64,000 bases of DNA from Persicaria tinctoria (lineage: Eukaryota > Streptophyta > Magnoliopsida > Caryophyllales > Polygonaceae). Shown piece after piece: positions 10,644 to 21,821 of the stretch. The notes under the pieces were generated by a model. It did not search any database, was not told the origin of the DNA, and worked only from the letters and a program-made list of their open reading frames with translations. The position numbers and the translations under genes were made by a program. How positions within the stretch are numbered: position 1 is the first letter of the stretch; every line of letters starts with the position of its first letter. The stretch spans positions 5,146,001-5,210,000 of the forward strand of contig JBANSL010000004.1 of assembly GCA_037127255.1 (NCBI GenBank). The letters are read 5' to 3'.

Positions 10644-11582
10644 TTATTTCTCAGACATTGCCAAGGCCCTCAGTAACATATCATATTCCCGTGCACACAT
10701 CTTGCAAAGCACATCATAGCACAATAAATTGAAAGCATAAAATGCGGAACTCAAGAACCCTTTCAATCTATCAAATAGTCTAGTATGACTCTCTGCAGAA
10801 GGAATATGATACCACCAACACAGTTCCGCTGGTGGCTTCTCAAAATAGCAGTCAAAAGGATCAACATATACACCATTAACTTCAAAATTGCAAAAGTTTA
10901 CCTTTATTACCTCTTTAGCCTCAGCTGATGGCTCTAGACCTGGTTCATCAATAGGCGAGATCAGAATGGATGGTGCAGATGGAGTAGGAGACACATCACA
11001 TGTAACCTCATGCGTCGACTCATGAGATTCCAAGTCAGGAAGCACTAGACTCTTTCCTCCATCGTCGAAGACACTATCGTTGTCTGCAACCAATTCATCT
11101 TCTTCTTCGAAACTCCTTTCTTTCTCACCTTTTGCACTTAAAATTTGAATGAGTTGGCTCATCTGATTCTCCAAGTTTTTACAGCGGCTCATTTGCTCCT
11201 CCAATTTTCCGATTCGGCTCATATTTCTTTCCTCTAACTGCTGCACCACTTGAGTAAGAGTGTGCAATGGATCCTCCAGGTGTGTGACAGAGTCCTCCAT
11301 CGGCGGAGAAGACGTAGCGAGCAAGACTTCTTGTGAAACATGGTAATCCATATAACAGAAAAAATCCCACAACCCCGACAATCCTCCTAATCGTTTCAGA
11401 CCTCCGTTACTCATGTACTCAACAAGTGCTCGCGTCTCAACAGTCATCCCATCAAGTATGCAAATAATCATATCTCGGATGCTGAATTGATAACCCCATG
11501 AACCAAGGTCGTCAACATACTCATGCAATCTAGTGAAATATTGGTGAAAGTTCTCACCTTCAAACTGCAACAATCTCAACAT
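10644..11582 (-). CDS. Gag-like protein of E2 (312 aa)
   Basis: The only long ORF of E2, starting about 110 bases after its primer site. Residues 1-70 resemble the second half of a Ty3/gypsy gag (ENFHQYFTRLHEYVDDL, then LDGMTVETRALVEYMSNGGL, matching the ESFxxYWxRFxxL..FYDGL..TR..VD...GG pattern). A predicted coiled coil with SRIGKLEEQMSRCKNLENQM lies near residues 115-145, followed by an acidic linker and a Cys-containing C-terminus without a zinc knuckle. There is no protease, RT or integrase. The intact frame and near-identical LTRs suggest recent mobility with borrowed pol. The gag assignment is by motif likeness only. Confidence 0.7.
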   Translation of the reverse strand: MLRLLQFEGENFHQYFTRLHEYVDDLGSWGYQFSIRDMIICILDGMTVETRALVEYMSNGGLKRLGGLSGLWDFFCYMDYHVSQEVLLATSSPPMEDSVTHLEDPLHTLTQVVQQLEERNMSRIGKLEEQMSRCKNLENQMSQLIQILSAKGEKERSFEEEDELVADNDSVFDDGGKSLVLPDLESHESTHEVTCDVSPTPSAPSILISPIDEPGLEPSAEAKEVIKVNFCNFEVNGVYVDPFDCYFEKPPAELCWWYHIPSAESHTRLFDRLKGFLSSAFYAFNLLCYDVLCKMCAREYDMLLRALAMSEK

Positions 11583-11691
11583 CTTAAAAAGTTAGTAGCA
11601 AGGGTGTTGTGAACCGTAAGATAGGTTCACAACGAAGTTAGATATATAAACAAAAATTAATAAATACACAAAACAAAGAAATAAACTTGAT

Positions 11692-11709
11692 TCCCCGGCA
11701 ACGGCGCCA
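11692..11709 (-). other. E2 primer-binding site, tRNA-Asp type
   Basis: TCCCCGGCAACGGCGCCA in plus reading is the reverse complement of the E1 and F1 primer sites. It stands three bases from the 5' LTR at 11713 and fixes E2's orientation as minus. Confidence 0.92.
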
Positions 11710-11712
11710 ATT

Positions 11713-13156
11713 TGATGAGCGGTTTTTAGTCGCCTAAACCGTATCAAAATAAAACTCAAACCTACAAACTAGTATAGCAAGCAAGTAAGAGGTCGATCCC
11801 ACAGAGAATCAAGTATTTCTCAACAATGTGTATTTACCAATTAGTAGAAAGGGGGGTTTTTTTGGTGATTGAAATAAGAAATAAAACAAAATAAACTATA
11901 AACAAAATTGATGCAAAACAATTTAGAGAAGATCGCTCTACCTACAACTATCCACTTTATTTGGTTGAATTGATATTGTAACTTCCTCTTGTCCTTTTAT
12001 GATTCCTATGAATGCCCTTGTCCCAACCTAATATAGTTACTAGTCCAATCAGTCCTAGAAACCCTTATCAATCGAACAGTCCCTAAAGAAGGATTTAACC
12101 CAATTGATAGCTTTAAGTTCAGAGATTAACCAAGGTATTTGCAGTCCCTAAAAAAGGATTTAACAACACATTCAACTTCCTACCCATCTAATTAGTTCAA
12201 TCAGTCCTAAAGAGATAAGTTTGCCACTTGGGTTAAGGTTCACAATCAGGAATCTACAAAACCCTAGCAATTGAATTGATTCTACCAAGTTGATCAGTCG
12301 AGATAGAATAAAACAATCAAACATTCAAGCACAAAGAAGTCGAAACATTCAATTTAGGAAATAAGGAACAAGAATTAGAAACTCACAATTCAATCCAAAT
12401 AAAGCTTCAAATTGTAGGTAGAACGAACAGAGTTTAGTCGCCCATGGCGAACATCGCTCTCTCTCCAATGGTCTGATAGAACGTAAGAATAGAATGGAAG
12501 TTAATGAAAAATAACATAAAAGTCCTAATTAAAAGCATCCAAGTCGGCCTCAAAGTGAATAAATTAGAAACTAGGGTTTTTTCCATCAAAACGGCGCGCG
12601 ACAGTACGTGCGGCGGGCGCCGCAAAGTTGCGGCGGGCGCAGCATGAATACCGCCCCTGGCGGCGGGCGCGGCAAACCATGCGGCGGGCGCAGCAAACCA
12701 TGCGGCGGGCGCTGCATTGGTCTTTCACGGAAATTCCGTCTTGAATCAGCTCTCGACGTCAACATGAAAGTTGTAGCTCTCTGAAAGAGCTTTCCAACGC
12801 ATGGTCATAATAGTCGATCCGACAACCGAGGCCTCCAGAAAGTGCAAAACAAGTTCAGCATGTCTGGCGACAACTTCTGCAGACTTGTTCTTCGTTTAGG
12901 TTCGCTTCTTCTTCTCATGACCTCTTGAGATCTTCATGTAAGCTTCTTCGATCAACTAGACATTCTCATCCAATGCGTTATCAACCCATGTCTTCTCCTC
13001 GGATCTACCATTACCTGAAATAATCAATAAAAACGTGTAGATTCCGATTCCACCAACATAGAGAGCAAATATGCAAATTGTAATCAAATCATGGATGAAA
13101 TGCATCTTAAATAAGCTAAATGCAACCTATTATGCCTACCTAAATGCATGCTATCA
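11713..13156 (-). repeat. E2 5' LTR (1444 bp)
   Basis: TGATGAGC...GCTATCA, same length as 7775-9218. The GC-word array recurs at 12609-12718. Confidence 0.95.
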
Positions 13157-13921
13157 ACAGCCTTGTCGACAGAGCCTGATCGAGAGCCAGACCAACCCGA
13201 GCTCCGGACCCAACTCGATCTCGACAAGCCCTAGTCGAGATCGACGAAGCCCAGATGCCACACCCGGAGTCGACAAGGAGAGAAGCCGAGGACGAGGGCG
13301 CCGAGCAACCCTACTCGATCTCGACAAGCCCTAGTCGAGATCGACAAGACCCACCGTGCCAGTCCGAGTCCTTGCCGAGGAGAAGCCTGCTCGACCAGAC
13401 GTGCACCACTCTAGTCGATCTCGAGGAGTCCTAGTCGAGATCGACGAGCGCTTGAGTCCAGATCCGAGCTTGTCGAGCACACCTACCCGAGGAAGCCTAG
13501 TCGACAGAGCCATCCTAGTCGAGATCGACAAGGCTTTGTCGAGGTCGACGAGCCCAGTGAGCCAAGTCCGAGCACATCGAGCAAATCTAGCCGAGGAGTC
13601 TAGTCGACGAACCATCCTTGTCGAGGTCAACGAGCCGTGGTCGAAGTCGAGTTGATCCGATTTCAGAAACTTCTCGACGAAGACCTGCCCGAGTAGACTT
13701 GGGATTCCTTGGGGCCGAAGGACGAAGATTCTATCCAAATCCATCAAGTTCTATCTATGGAAGACAAGATCTATCAAGACATGAAGACTTACCCTATTTA
13801 GTTTTATCCTTTCCTTTTGGATTTATTTCCATAAAACAATTTATTTATCTTTTAGCAATTTAGATATAAATTTAGATATAGATAGATATCTTCTTTCCTA
13901 GAATAGCTAGGGAATGAAGCC

Positions 13922-13929
13922 TATAAATA
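13922..13929 (+). promoter_or_regulatory. TATA box, E1 5' LTR
   Basis: TATAAATA before AGGCCCTAGGGGGCTCAG, as in F1 (503) and the E1 3' LTR (20418). Confidence 0.7.
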
Positions 13930-15087
13930 AGGCCCTAGGGGGCTCAGTTTTATTCATTCTATATCACGATTCCAAGTCACACACAATTAGTTAGTTCCAC
14001 ATAGAGTTTTAGAAGTTCTAAGGTTTTTAGGGTTTTTGCTTTCTGCGAAAGTTGATTGCCGGAATTGTAAAAGGCTTTGAATATAATTAATGCAAGTTAT
14101 TTCTTTTCAATCAATGTCTGTTATTGCAATGAGGCGTGATTAGTCCACCCACTTCTGGGGCTGGGGAGAGCCCGACGGTGGCCATGTGAGGCAATACGAT
14201 AAAGGTCAGATCTTTTTGTGCAATTCATCTTCTATCCCTATGAGCATGATTCTTTTGCGAGAGTTGAAGGTGATCCTTGTTTGTGTTATTGAAGCGAGAG
14301 TGATCTTAATGCAACTTGGATTAATTATGTAAATAAGGGTTAGTAACAATTAGGGTTTATGCGAGAGCCTCTATATGCCTATTTGTTAATGACGAAAGTT
14401 ATTTGATGGAAAGCATGATCTTTTGTGCCTTTATGTGTTACTTTGCATGGTTATCGTTGTGGTGTTGAAACCCTGGCTTTGGAAGTCCTTTTTTATATTG
14501 AATTTATTTCGTCGGAAATTCTGAGTTTTGGTTCGAAAATTTGCCTTTTAAAGTTTCTGTCTTTTACTGTACTCGACATAGAGGAGACCTTTGTCGATCT
14601 CGAGTAAGCCGTGGTCGAGATCGAGTAGGGTTCGTCTTAGTCGAGTTGATTTTCTTCTGTTCTTGTCGATTTTCAGTTTCTGTTTTGCATGCTCTTGTCG
14701 ACCTCGAGTAGGGGTTGTCGAGATCGAGTTGCCCTTGCCGGGTTTGCTTGTCTGCTGTGATTTTCAGTTTCTGTTGTCGAGTAACTGTGGTCGATCTCGA
14801 GTTGACTCTTGTCGAGATCGATGAGACCCTTTGCCTTCCTTTTCGTTTCTGCTTTGCTTTGCTTTATTTCTTGCCTTGTTCTTTGCTTTTGTTCTTTATT
14901 TTCTGCTTTTATTTTTGTTACTTTCTGCTTTTTCTGTGTTTCTGCTGTTTCTCCTCGTGGATTCGATCCTGACTTTTCTCTTACTACAACGGGAGGAAGT
15001 CTTGTATTATTTGCTGAGACAGGGAAGTCAGTCTGAACTTGATTTTATATTTATTTCATACTTGACCATCCTCATGCAACAACAAAT

Positions 15088-15105
15088 TGGCGCCGTTGCC
15101 GGGGA
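15088..15105 (+). other. E1 primer-binding site, tRNA-Asp type
   Basis: TGGCGCCGTTGCCGGGGA, three bases after the 5' LTR end. Confidence 0.93.
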
Positions 15106-15167
15106 AGCAATCATTCGCGCCTTAGGTAGTCAGTTCTCACTTTTCTCTTGAGTGAATTCGCAGGTGT

Positions 15168-18100
15168 ATGCGTCGTTCTGGTCAAACGCCTGATTTTGAC
15201 AGCTTAGACGAACCGGAGCGATACCTACACATCCACTCCAAACTCAAAAGGATCATGGCGGCTGCGGAGACACAGGAACAGCTGGTCGCTAGGCTTACCA
15301 GGGAATTGGCCGCAAAAGATGCTGCTATCGCCGTTAAAGATGCTGCTATCACCGCTGAGAGAGCAGCAAGGGAACAAGCACAGGCTGAGCTTGCCCAATA
15401 TCCAACCACGGCAGAGGACTACATGCACCCAACTCTCGTCGTGCCTGAATCGGCGATTCTTATCCCTGATAACTCTTTTGAAATTCGCACACAATTTCTT
15501 ATAAAGCTTAAAAATAATGCCTTTTATGGTAGATTTAATGAGTGTCCTCTTGAACATATTACAAACTTTTCTGACATGTGCCGTACTATTGCTGAAGGTA
15601 CAACCCTGGAATATGTCAAGATGAAATATTTTCGCTGGTCTCTCGTTGGGCCTGCACTGAAATGGCTGGAAGGGCTGAAAGCAAGATCACTCACAACCTG
15701 GGCCCAAGTAGAGCAAGAGTTTCTGAACAAATTCTTCCCACCTGCCAAAACAGAACATCTCCGCCAGAGAATCACCGCCTTCAAACAGAAGACGGGGGAA
15801 CCACTGGCAAAGGCATGGGAGCGCTACAAGGAACTTCTGCGATCTTTCCCTACTCATGGACAGCCACCCTACGTCATTCAGGAGATCTTCTTCAACTCTC
15901 TTGATCAAGTCACAAAGGACATAATCAACCATTATACTCGCTATGAGTATCTGACAATGCCGCCAAGTGACGCATGGGGTGTGCTAGAGAAGCTCACTAA
16001 CTACGACAACAAGTATGGGTCTACTGCAACTTATGAAGAGAACCCATACGCCATGCCATCACCATCCATGCCCCTATATGAGCCATCTAAGGAGATTGAT
16101 CCAGATGTTAGGGAACAGTACTACAGAGACCAGAATAAGAAGCTCATCAAGCAAGTAAAATATCTCTCTGCCAACAGGCGTTGCATTGAATGCGGATCGC
16201 AAAGGCACACCACTCCTGAGTGCCCACACGCAGAACAAGTCAGGATGGCAGAGCATCATGAGGATGTAGCTTACGGAGGGGGTCCCAATCGCTACATGGG
16301 GGACCAAAGGTTTCAGCAACCACATTGGAACCAAGGTGTCCCTAGGAACCCCCCGCCCTACAGAGCTCCAGGACATCCAGAAAGGGACCAGAAAAATGAT
16401 GATATACAGACAGTCCTGGAGGAAATACGGAGGAACCACTCAAAAACTAGGCAATCTTTCAACTCCGTCTATACTCAGATGCAAGGTGTCAACTCTAGGC
16501 TTGGGGAAATCGATATATGGCGGAAATCAGTTGATACACAGATTGGTCAGCTGGCAGCAGGAATTCCCAGACAGTCAGGTACGCTCCCTGGATCTTCAGA
16601 ACCAAATCCTAAGGGAAAAACTGGACACATCGCTGCTATAAAACTCAGAAGCGGTCATCAACTGCAAGAGCCAGAGGTCGGAAAGCAGTAGAACAGTGAG
16701 GAACAGCTAGTCGATCTCGACAAAGCAGTGGTCGATCTCGACGAAGGCCTCTTCGATCTCGAGGAGAATCTGCAAAAATCTTCGTCTGCACCACACAGCA
16801 ACTCGACTGGGCCCAATCTGGTCGATGTCGACAAAGGCCTTGTCGATGTCGAGGAGCCTCTGGTCGACATAGAGCAGCCTGCAGCACCTCCGACGTCTGT
16901 TCTGGCTCCGACGCAGAAAAAGAAGCTGCCTTTCCCCACAAAATCTCTGAAGGACCCGGCGGAGAAAAAGTTTCAGCGCTTCATCAAGATGCTTCAGAAA
17001 CTCAACGTCACCATCCCCTTCACATAAGCTCTCAATGAAATGTCGTCCTACGTCAAGTTCCTGAAGGAGATTTTGAGCAAAAAGCGGTCAATGGCTGAAA
17101 TCACAGAGGAATGCAGCCATCTGGACATATTGGAGAAGAGGCCGGATCCAGGTAAGTTTGCTATAACTATTGGATTTGGTCCATACAAAATTAATGCCCT
17201 ATGTGATCTTGGAGCTAGTGTGAGTATAATGCCTTTAACAATTTAGTCCAAGATTAAGATAGGTGCCCTGGAGCCTGTGGATGCTAGACTTTACATGGCC
17301 AACAACACGGTGGTCATTCCAACAGGCATGGTGGAAAATGTCCCAGTACAAGTAGGTAAATTCTTCGTCCCTGCTGATTTCTTAATAGTTGATATGCAAG
17401 AAGATCCTGCTTGTCCAATTATTCTAGGAAGACCATTCTTGGCGACGGTGGATGCCAACATAAGCTTTAGGAAAGGAGTGCTCACCTTCAACATCAGCGA
17501 TGAGGTAATTGAGTATTCCTTTAATAAAACTGAAAGGCATACATGTCCAATGGAAGAGGTCAAATCTATCTCAACTGGCTACATCACCTGCGGGGAACCC
17601 AAGGTCAGGAATATGACCCCTGAAGAGATAGAAAAGAGGGACATGGAGGCCCAGGTGGAGGAGATCATGGCAATCCTTAAGGAGAACACAGAGAATCCAA
17701 TCGACACAGACCAAGGTAAGTCGTTGGGGATTAATTATTTTTCGGATGCCTTGACAGGGCCTAAGTATGGGGTCAAGATCGACCAAGGCTCCTCGACATT
17801 GAGTAGAACCCTAGTCGATCTCAACCAGACCAAGGAGACTCCACCAGCATCAACGTCGTCGAGCAGCGAACCAGACAAACCAGGCTCGTCGATCTCGACC
17901 ACCCTTGTCGAGGTCGACCACCACTCGACGGCCTCGACTTCATCTTCCTCGACGCTGACTCCACCAGACGGCCAGGGCAACTCGACCTCGACCACCCTTA
18001 TCGATGTCGACCACCTCTCGGGGAGCCCAGTTCCTGCTTCCTCGACACAGAAGCCGCCTGACGAACCAGCCTCGTCGATCTCGACTAGTCTTGTCGAGAT

Positions 18101-18722
18101 CGACCACCACCCGGCGCCACCAGAGCCTGCTTCATCGACGCTGCAGCCACCAGGAGCGGAGCCCTACTCGAGATCAAGTAGGCTACTCGAGGTCGACAAC
18201 CACTCGGCTCCACCAGATTCGCCTTCGTCGATGAGCAAACCACCAGGAGCGGAGTCCTACTCGAGGTCGACCAGGCTTGTCGAGATCGACAAGACCTGTC
18301 CTTCATCAACTTCTGAATCTGCGAGCAGACCACCACCAGAACCTGTAGTCTTGTCGAGATCGACTAGCCCTAGTCGAGATCGACCAAATACAGTGGTCCC
18401 CGATTCCGTCTCTGCGAAGGTCAGTCAAGGTATGGATCTTTCTTCTCCTATTTCCATTAAGGATTTATCTATACATGGGAGAGGTCTACCTTGGTATGTG
18501 CGATTGTGCAGGATATCCAATGATGAGCCTAAGGAATATGAAGTTGGAGACAAGCTCTATGTCTCCAAATCAAAAGATCATTGGTTTCCTAACAAATTCA
18601 ACAAGAAGCGGATGGGACCGTTCGTGGTGAACAAGATCCATTCTGGAGGATTGCAGCTGATGGACAAGAATGGAGTCTTATTTGAGGCCCAAGCTACATG
18701 GGCCCTGCAGATGCCACCTTGA
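15168..18722 (+). pseudogene. E1 gag-protease frame with three stops and an integrase-like tail
   Basis: One frame of 1185 codons, broken by stops at 16689-16691, 17025-17027 and 17244-17246. Codons 1-507 form a complete gag: an Ala/Glu-rich coiled coil (about 30-80), the retrotransposon gag core (FNECPLEHITNFSDMC..WLEGL..TWAQVEQEFLNKFFP), and a zinc knuckle C-x2-C-x4-H-x4-C at 339-352. A linker rich in VDLD/VDVD follows. Codons about 670-780 form an aspartic protease with CDLGAS at 679-684 and the partner ILGRPFLATV, the Athila form. Next come about 200 codons rich in Ser/Thr with EVDHH/EIDK units made of TCGA words. The end (VGDKLYVSKSKDHWFPNKF..KRMGPFVV) resembles the tail after an Athila integrase. 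RT, RNase H and the integrase core are absent, as in a deletion derivative. Confidence 0.88.
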
Positions 18723-19334
18723 GCATTAATGGAAAGTCGGCCTAGCGACTATAAAATCTAGAGCATGTACATAGACTTTTTAGGACATTTGAGACTTTGT
18801 TGTTTTTGAACACTTTTAGTTTTGCTATTGTGGGTATATGTCTTCTACTTTTCAGGTCCATGGATAGAACCAAGCTATATTCAAACTCGGCCTAGGAGGT
18901 GCTCCATTCGAAATTTTGAGGCCCTGCACACCTGTCTTGTGAGTTTCTTTCTTTACCCTTGTTTTTATACAGTGAGGACACTGTAATGTTTAAGTATGGG
19001 GTGGGGGAGGGGCTTACTTTATGCATTATTTTTCATATTTGACATTACTTGTGCATTATTTCTTAGAATTGCTACATGGCTATTTTGGAATGCATTATTG
19101 ATTTATGTGCTTATATGCATGTTTTCCAAAATTTTGAGAAAAATGACCCCCATTGAAATTTTTGAAATAATGTCATGGAAGCTTATATTGAACTCGACGA
19201 TGCAAAATTGGATTCATTATACATTGCATTCATTTGGGCTTAGATAGTACAGATAAAACTATTGCTTGATTTCTTCCCCTGGATGACAAATAAAACTATT
19301 GCTTGAGGACAAGCAAGCTTAAGTATGGGGTGTT
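18723..19334 (+). other. E1 3' untranslated region with two polypurine-like tracts
   Basis: No coding sequence. TTTAAGTATGGGGTGGGGGAGGGG lies at about 18989-19012. A second tract, TTAAGTATGGGGTG, lies at 19319-19332 just before the 3' LTR, after GCTTGAGGACAAGCAAG. A 37-bp piece of the LTR start region (19217-19253) is repeated in direct orientation at 19386-19422. This suggests an earlier LTR-related duplication. Confidence 0.7.
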
Positions 19335-21627
19335 TGTTGTGAGCTGAATCTGCCATGTTTTACAGTAACTTTTATATCGATTTCTGTATACATTGCATTC
19401 ATTTGGGCTTAGATAGTACAGAATCTATGTAGTTTATGTTTATTTGCCAAATTATGGAATCTACACCAGTTTCTGTTTAATTCACAGAAATCGAGGCATT
19501 TTACAGCAATTCTACAGAAGGTCGGAAAAGCTCGGAAAACCACTACAGAAGTCCAAGATCGAAGGAGCAACGGAACCAGTCGAATCGAGCCAAGAACCCA
19601 GGCTACTCGATCTCGAGTAGCTCTTACTCGACCTAGACAAGCATGACCGAGCACAGCCTTGTCGATAGAGCCTGATCGAGAGCCAGACCAACCCGAGCTC
19701 CGGACCCAACTCGATCTCGACAAGCCCTAGTCGAGATCGACGAAGCCCATACGCCACACCCGGAGTCGACAAGGAGAGAAGCCGAGGACGAGGACGTCGA
19801 GCAACCCTACTCGATCTCGACAAGCCCTAGTCGAGATCGACAAGACCCACCGTGCCAGTCCGAGTCCTTGCCGAGGAGAAGCCTGCTCGACCAGACGTGC
19901 ACCACTCTAGTCGATCTCGAGGAGTCCTAGTCGAGATCGACGAGCGCCTGAGTCCAGATCCGAGCTTGTCGAGCACACCTACCCGAGGAAGCCTAGTCGA
20001 CAGAGCCATCCTAGTCGAGATCGACAAGGCTTTGTCGAGGTCGACGAGCCCAGTGAGCCAAGTCCGAGCCCATCGAGCAGATCTAACCGAGGAGTCTAGT
20101 CGACGAACCATCCTTGTCGAGGTCGACGAGCCGTGGTCGAAGTCGAGTTGAGCCGATTCCAGAAACTTCTCGACGAAGACCTGTCCGAGTAGACTTGGGA
20201 TTCCTTGGGGCCGAAGGACGAAGATTCTATCCAAATCCATCAAGTTCTATCTATGGAAGACAAGATCTATCAAGACATGAAGACTTACCCTTTTTAGTTT
20301 TATCCTTTCCTTTTGGATTTATTTCCATAAAACAATTTATTTATCTTTTAGCAATTTAGATATAAATTTAGATATAGATAGATATCTTCTTTCCTAGAAT
20401 AGCTAGGGAATGAAGCTTATAAATAAGGCCCTAGGGGGCTCAGTTTTATTCATTCCATATCACGATTCCAAGTCACACACAATTAGTTAGTTCCACATAG
20501 AGTTTTAGGAGTTCTAAGGTTTTTAGGGTTTTGGCTTTCTGCGAAAGTTGATTGCCGGAATTGTAAAAGGCTATGAATATAGTTAATGCAAGTTATTTCT
20601 TTTCAATAATTGTCTGTTATTGCAATGAGGCATGAGTAGTCCACCCACTTCTGGGGCTGGGGTGAGCCCGACGGTGGCCATGTGAAGCAATGCGATAAAG
20701 GTCAGATCTTTTTGTGCAATTCATCTTCTATCCCTATGAGCATGATTCTTTTGCGAGAGTTGAAGGTGATCCTTGTTTGTGTTATTGAAGCGAGAGTGAT
20801 CTTAATGCAACTTGGATTAATTATGTAAATAAGGGTTAGTAACAATTAGGGTTTATGCGAGAGCCTCTATATGCCTATTTGTTAATGACGAAAGTTATTT
20901 GATGGAAAGCATGATCTTTTGTGCCTTTATGTGTTACTTTGCATGGTTATCGTTGTGGTGTTGAAACCCTGGCTTTGGAAGTCCTTTTTTATATTGAATT
21001 TATTTCGTCGGAAATTCTGAGTTTTGGTTCGAAAATTTGCCTTTTAAAGTTTCTGTCTTTTACTGTACTCGACATAGAGGAGACCTTTGTCGATCTCGAG
21101 TAAGCCGTGGTCGAGATCGAGTAGGGTTCGTCTTAGTCGAGTTGATTTTCTTCTGTTCTTGTCGATTTTCAGTTTCTGTTTTGCATGCTCTTGTCGACCT
21201 CGAGTAGGGGTTGTCGAGATCGAGTTGCCCTTGCCGGGTTTGCTTGCCTACTGTGATTTTCAGTTTCTGTTGTCGAGTAACTGTGGTCGATCTCGAGTTG
21301 ACTCTTGTCGAGATCGACGAGACCCTTTGCCTTGCTTTTCGTTTCTGCTTTGCTTTGCTTTATTTCTTGCCTTGTTCTTTGCTTTTGTTCTTTATTTTCT
21401 GCTTTTATTTTTGTTACTTTCTGCTTTTTCTGTGTTTCTGCTTTTCTGCTCCTTCTGTGAGAATTTACAGCTACCTGAGAACTGCTGACGTGCTTCCTCG
21501 TGGATTCGATCCTGACTTTTCTCTTACTACAACGGGAGGAATTCTTGTATTATTTGCTGAGACAGGGAAGTCAGTCTGAACTTGATTTTATATTTATTTC
21601 ATACTTGACCATCCTCTTGCAACAACA
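19335..21627 (+). repeat. E1 3' LTR (2293 bp)
   Basis: Intact LTR from TGTTGTGAG to ACAACA. It keeps the empty target site of E2 (19646-19665), the TATA box at 20418 and the leader segment lost from the 5' LTR. Confidence 0.93.
20418..20425 (+). promoter_or_regulatory. TATA box, E1 3' LTR
   Basis: TATAAATA in the conserved block described for F1. Confidence 0.65.
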
Positions 21628-21821
21628 TGTTGCAATGTCTTTTTGTAGAATCTAATTACAGAGCATTGGCAATAGTTAGCTGTGAGATTACTTGGCTATT
21701 GAAACTTCTTGCTGATCTTCATATGCATCAAATGCAACCTATCAAGCTATACTATGATAACAATTCAACTATGCATATTGCAACTCTGTGTTCCACAAAC
21801 AGACTAAGCATATAGAGGTTG
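21628..21821 (+). pseudogene. Copia RNase H fragment (element A, middle piece)
   Basis: Continues the RNase H of the left piece after E1: VAMS, then a one-base insertion, then YRALAIVSCEITWLLKLL, LYYDNNSTMHIA and the KHIE motif, where the solo LTR interrupts it. Comparison with 45980-46250 (minus) confirms the order. Confidence 0.85.

Larger units (their letters stand above)
7775..13156 (-). mobile_element. Young gag-only LTR retrotransposon E2
   Basis: Minus-strand element with 1444-bp LTRs (7775-9218 and 11713-13156) that begin TGATGAGC and end CTATCA in plus-strand reading. It is flanked by perfect 5-bp duplications ACAGC (7770-7774 and 13157-13161). The empty target is preserved in E1's 3' LTR. 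The tRNA-Asp primer site (11692-11709) and the polypurine tract (9219-9233) are both in minus orientation. The 2.5-kb interior encodes only one gag-like ORF. By eye the LTRs differ at two positions in 1444 (near 8490/12428 and 8881/12820), so this is the newest insertion of the nest. It must rely on pol supplied by another element. Confidence 0.95.
7452..15084 (+). repeat. E1 5' LTR (interrupted 7775-13161)
   Basis: Runs from TGTTGTGAGCTG at 7452 to GCAACAACA at 15084. The two parts (323 and 1923 bp) are contiguous in the 3' LTR, where the uninterrupted reading GACCGAGCACAGCCTTGTCG is seen at 19646-19665. Confidence 0.93.
7452..21627 (+). mobile_element. Athila-type LTR retrotransposon E1 (non-autonomous), split by E2
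   Basis: LTR element bounded by TGTTG duplications (7447-7451 and 21628-21632) that restore the copia A reading AAACTTATGTTGCAATG when removed. The 5' LTR is 7452-7774 plus 13162-15084; the 3' LTR is 19335-21627. The internal part has a tRNA-Asp primer site, one gag-protease frame and a 3' untranslated region, but no RT, RNase H or integrase core. Without E2 it is 8789 bp long. The first 323 bases of its LTRs differ at 6 positions (about 1.9 %). The 5' LTR lacks about 47 bases near 14955 that the 3' LTR keeps (21441-21495), so it is also shorter. Confidence 0.93.

Noticed and set aside
11692..11709. tRNA-Asp gene fragment
   Set aside because: Only the 18 bases complementary to the tRNA 3' end are present, next to an LTR: a primer-binding site.
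13160..13690. CRISPR-like array of TCGA words
   Set aside because: Spacing and orientation are irregular, words are short palindromes, and this is a plant LTR.
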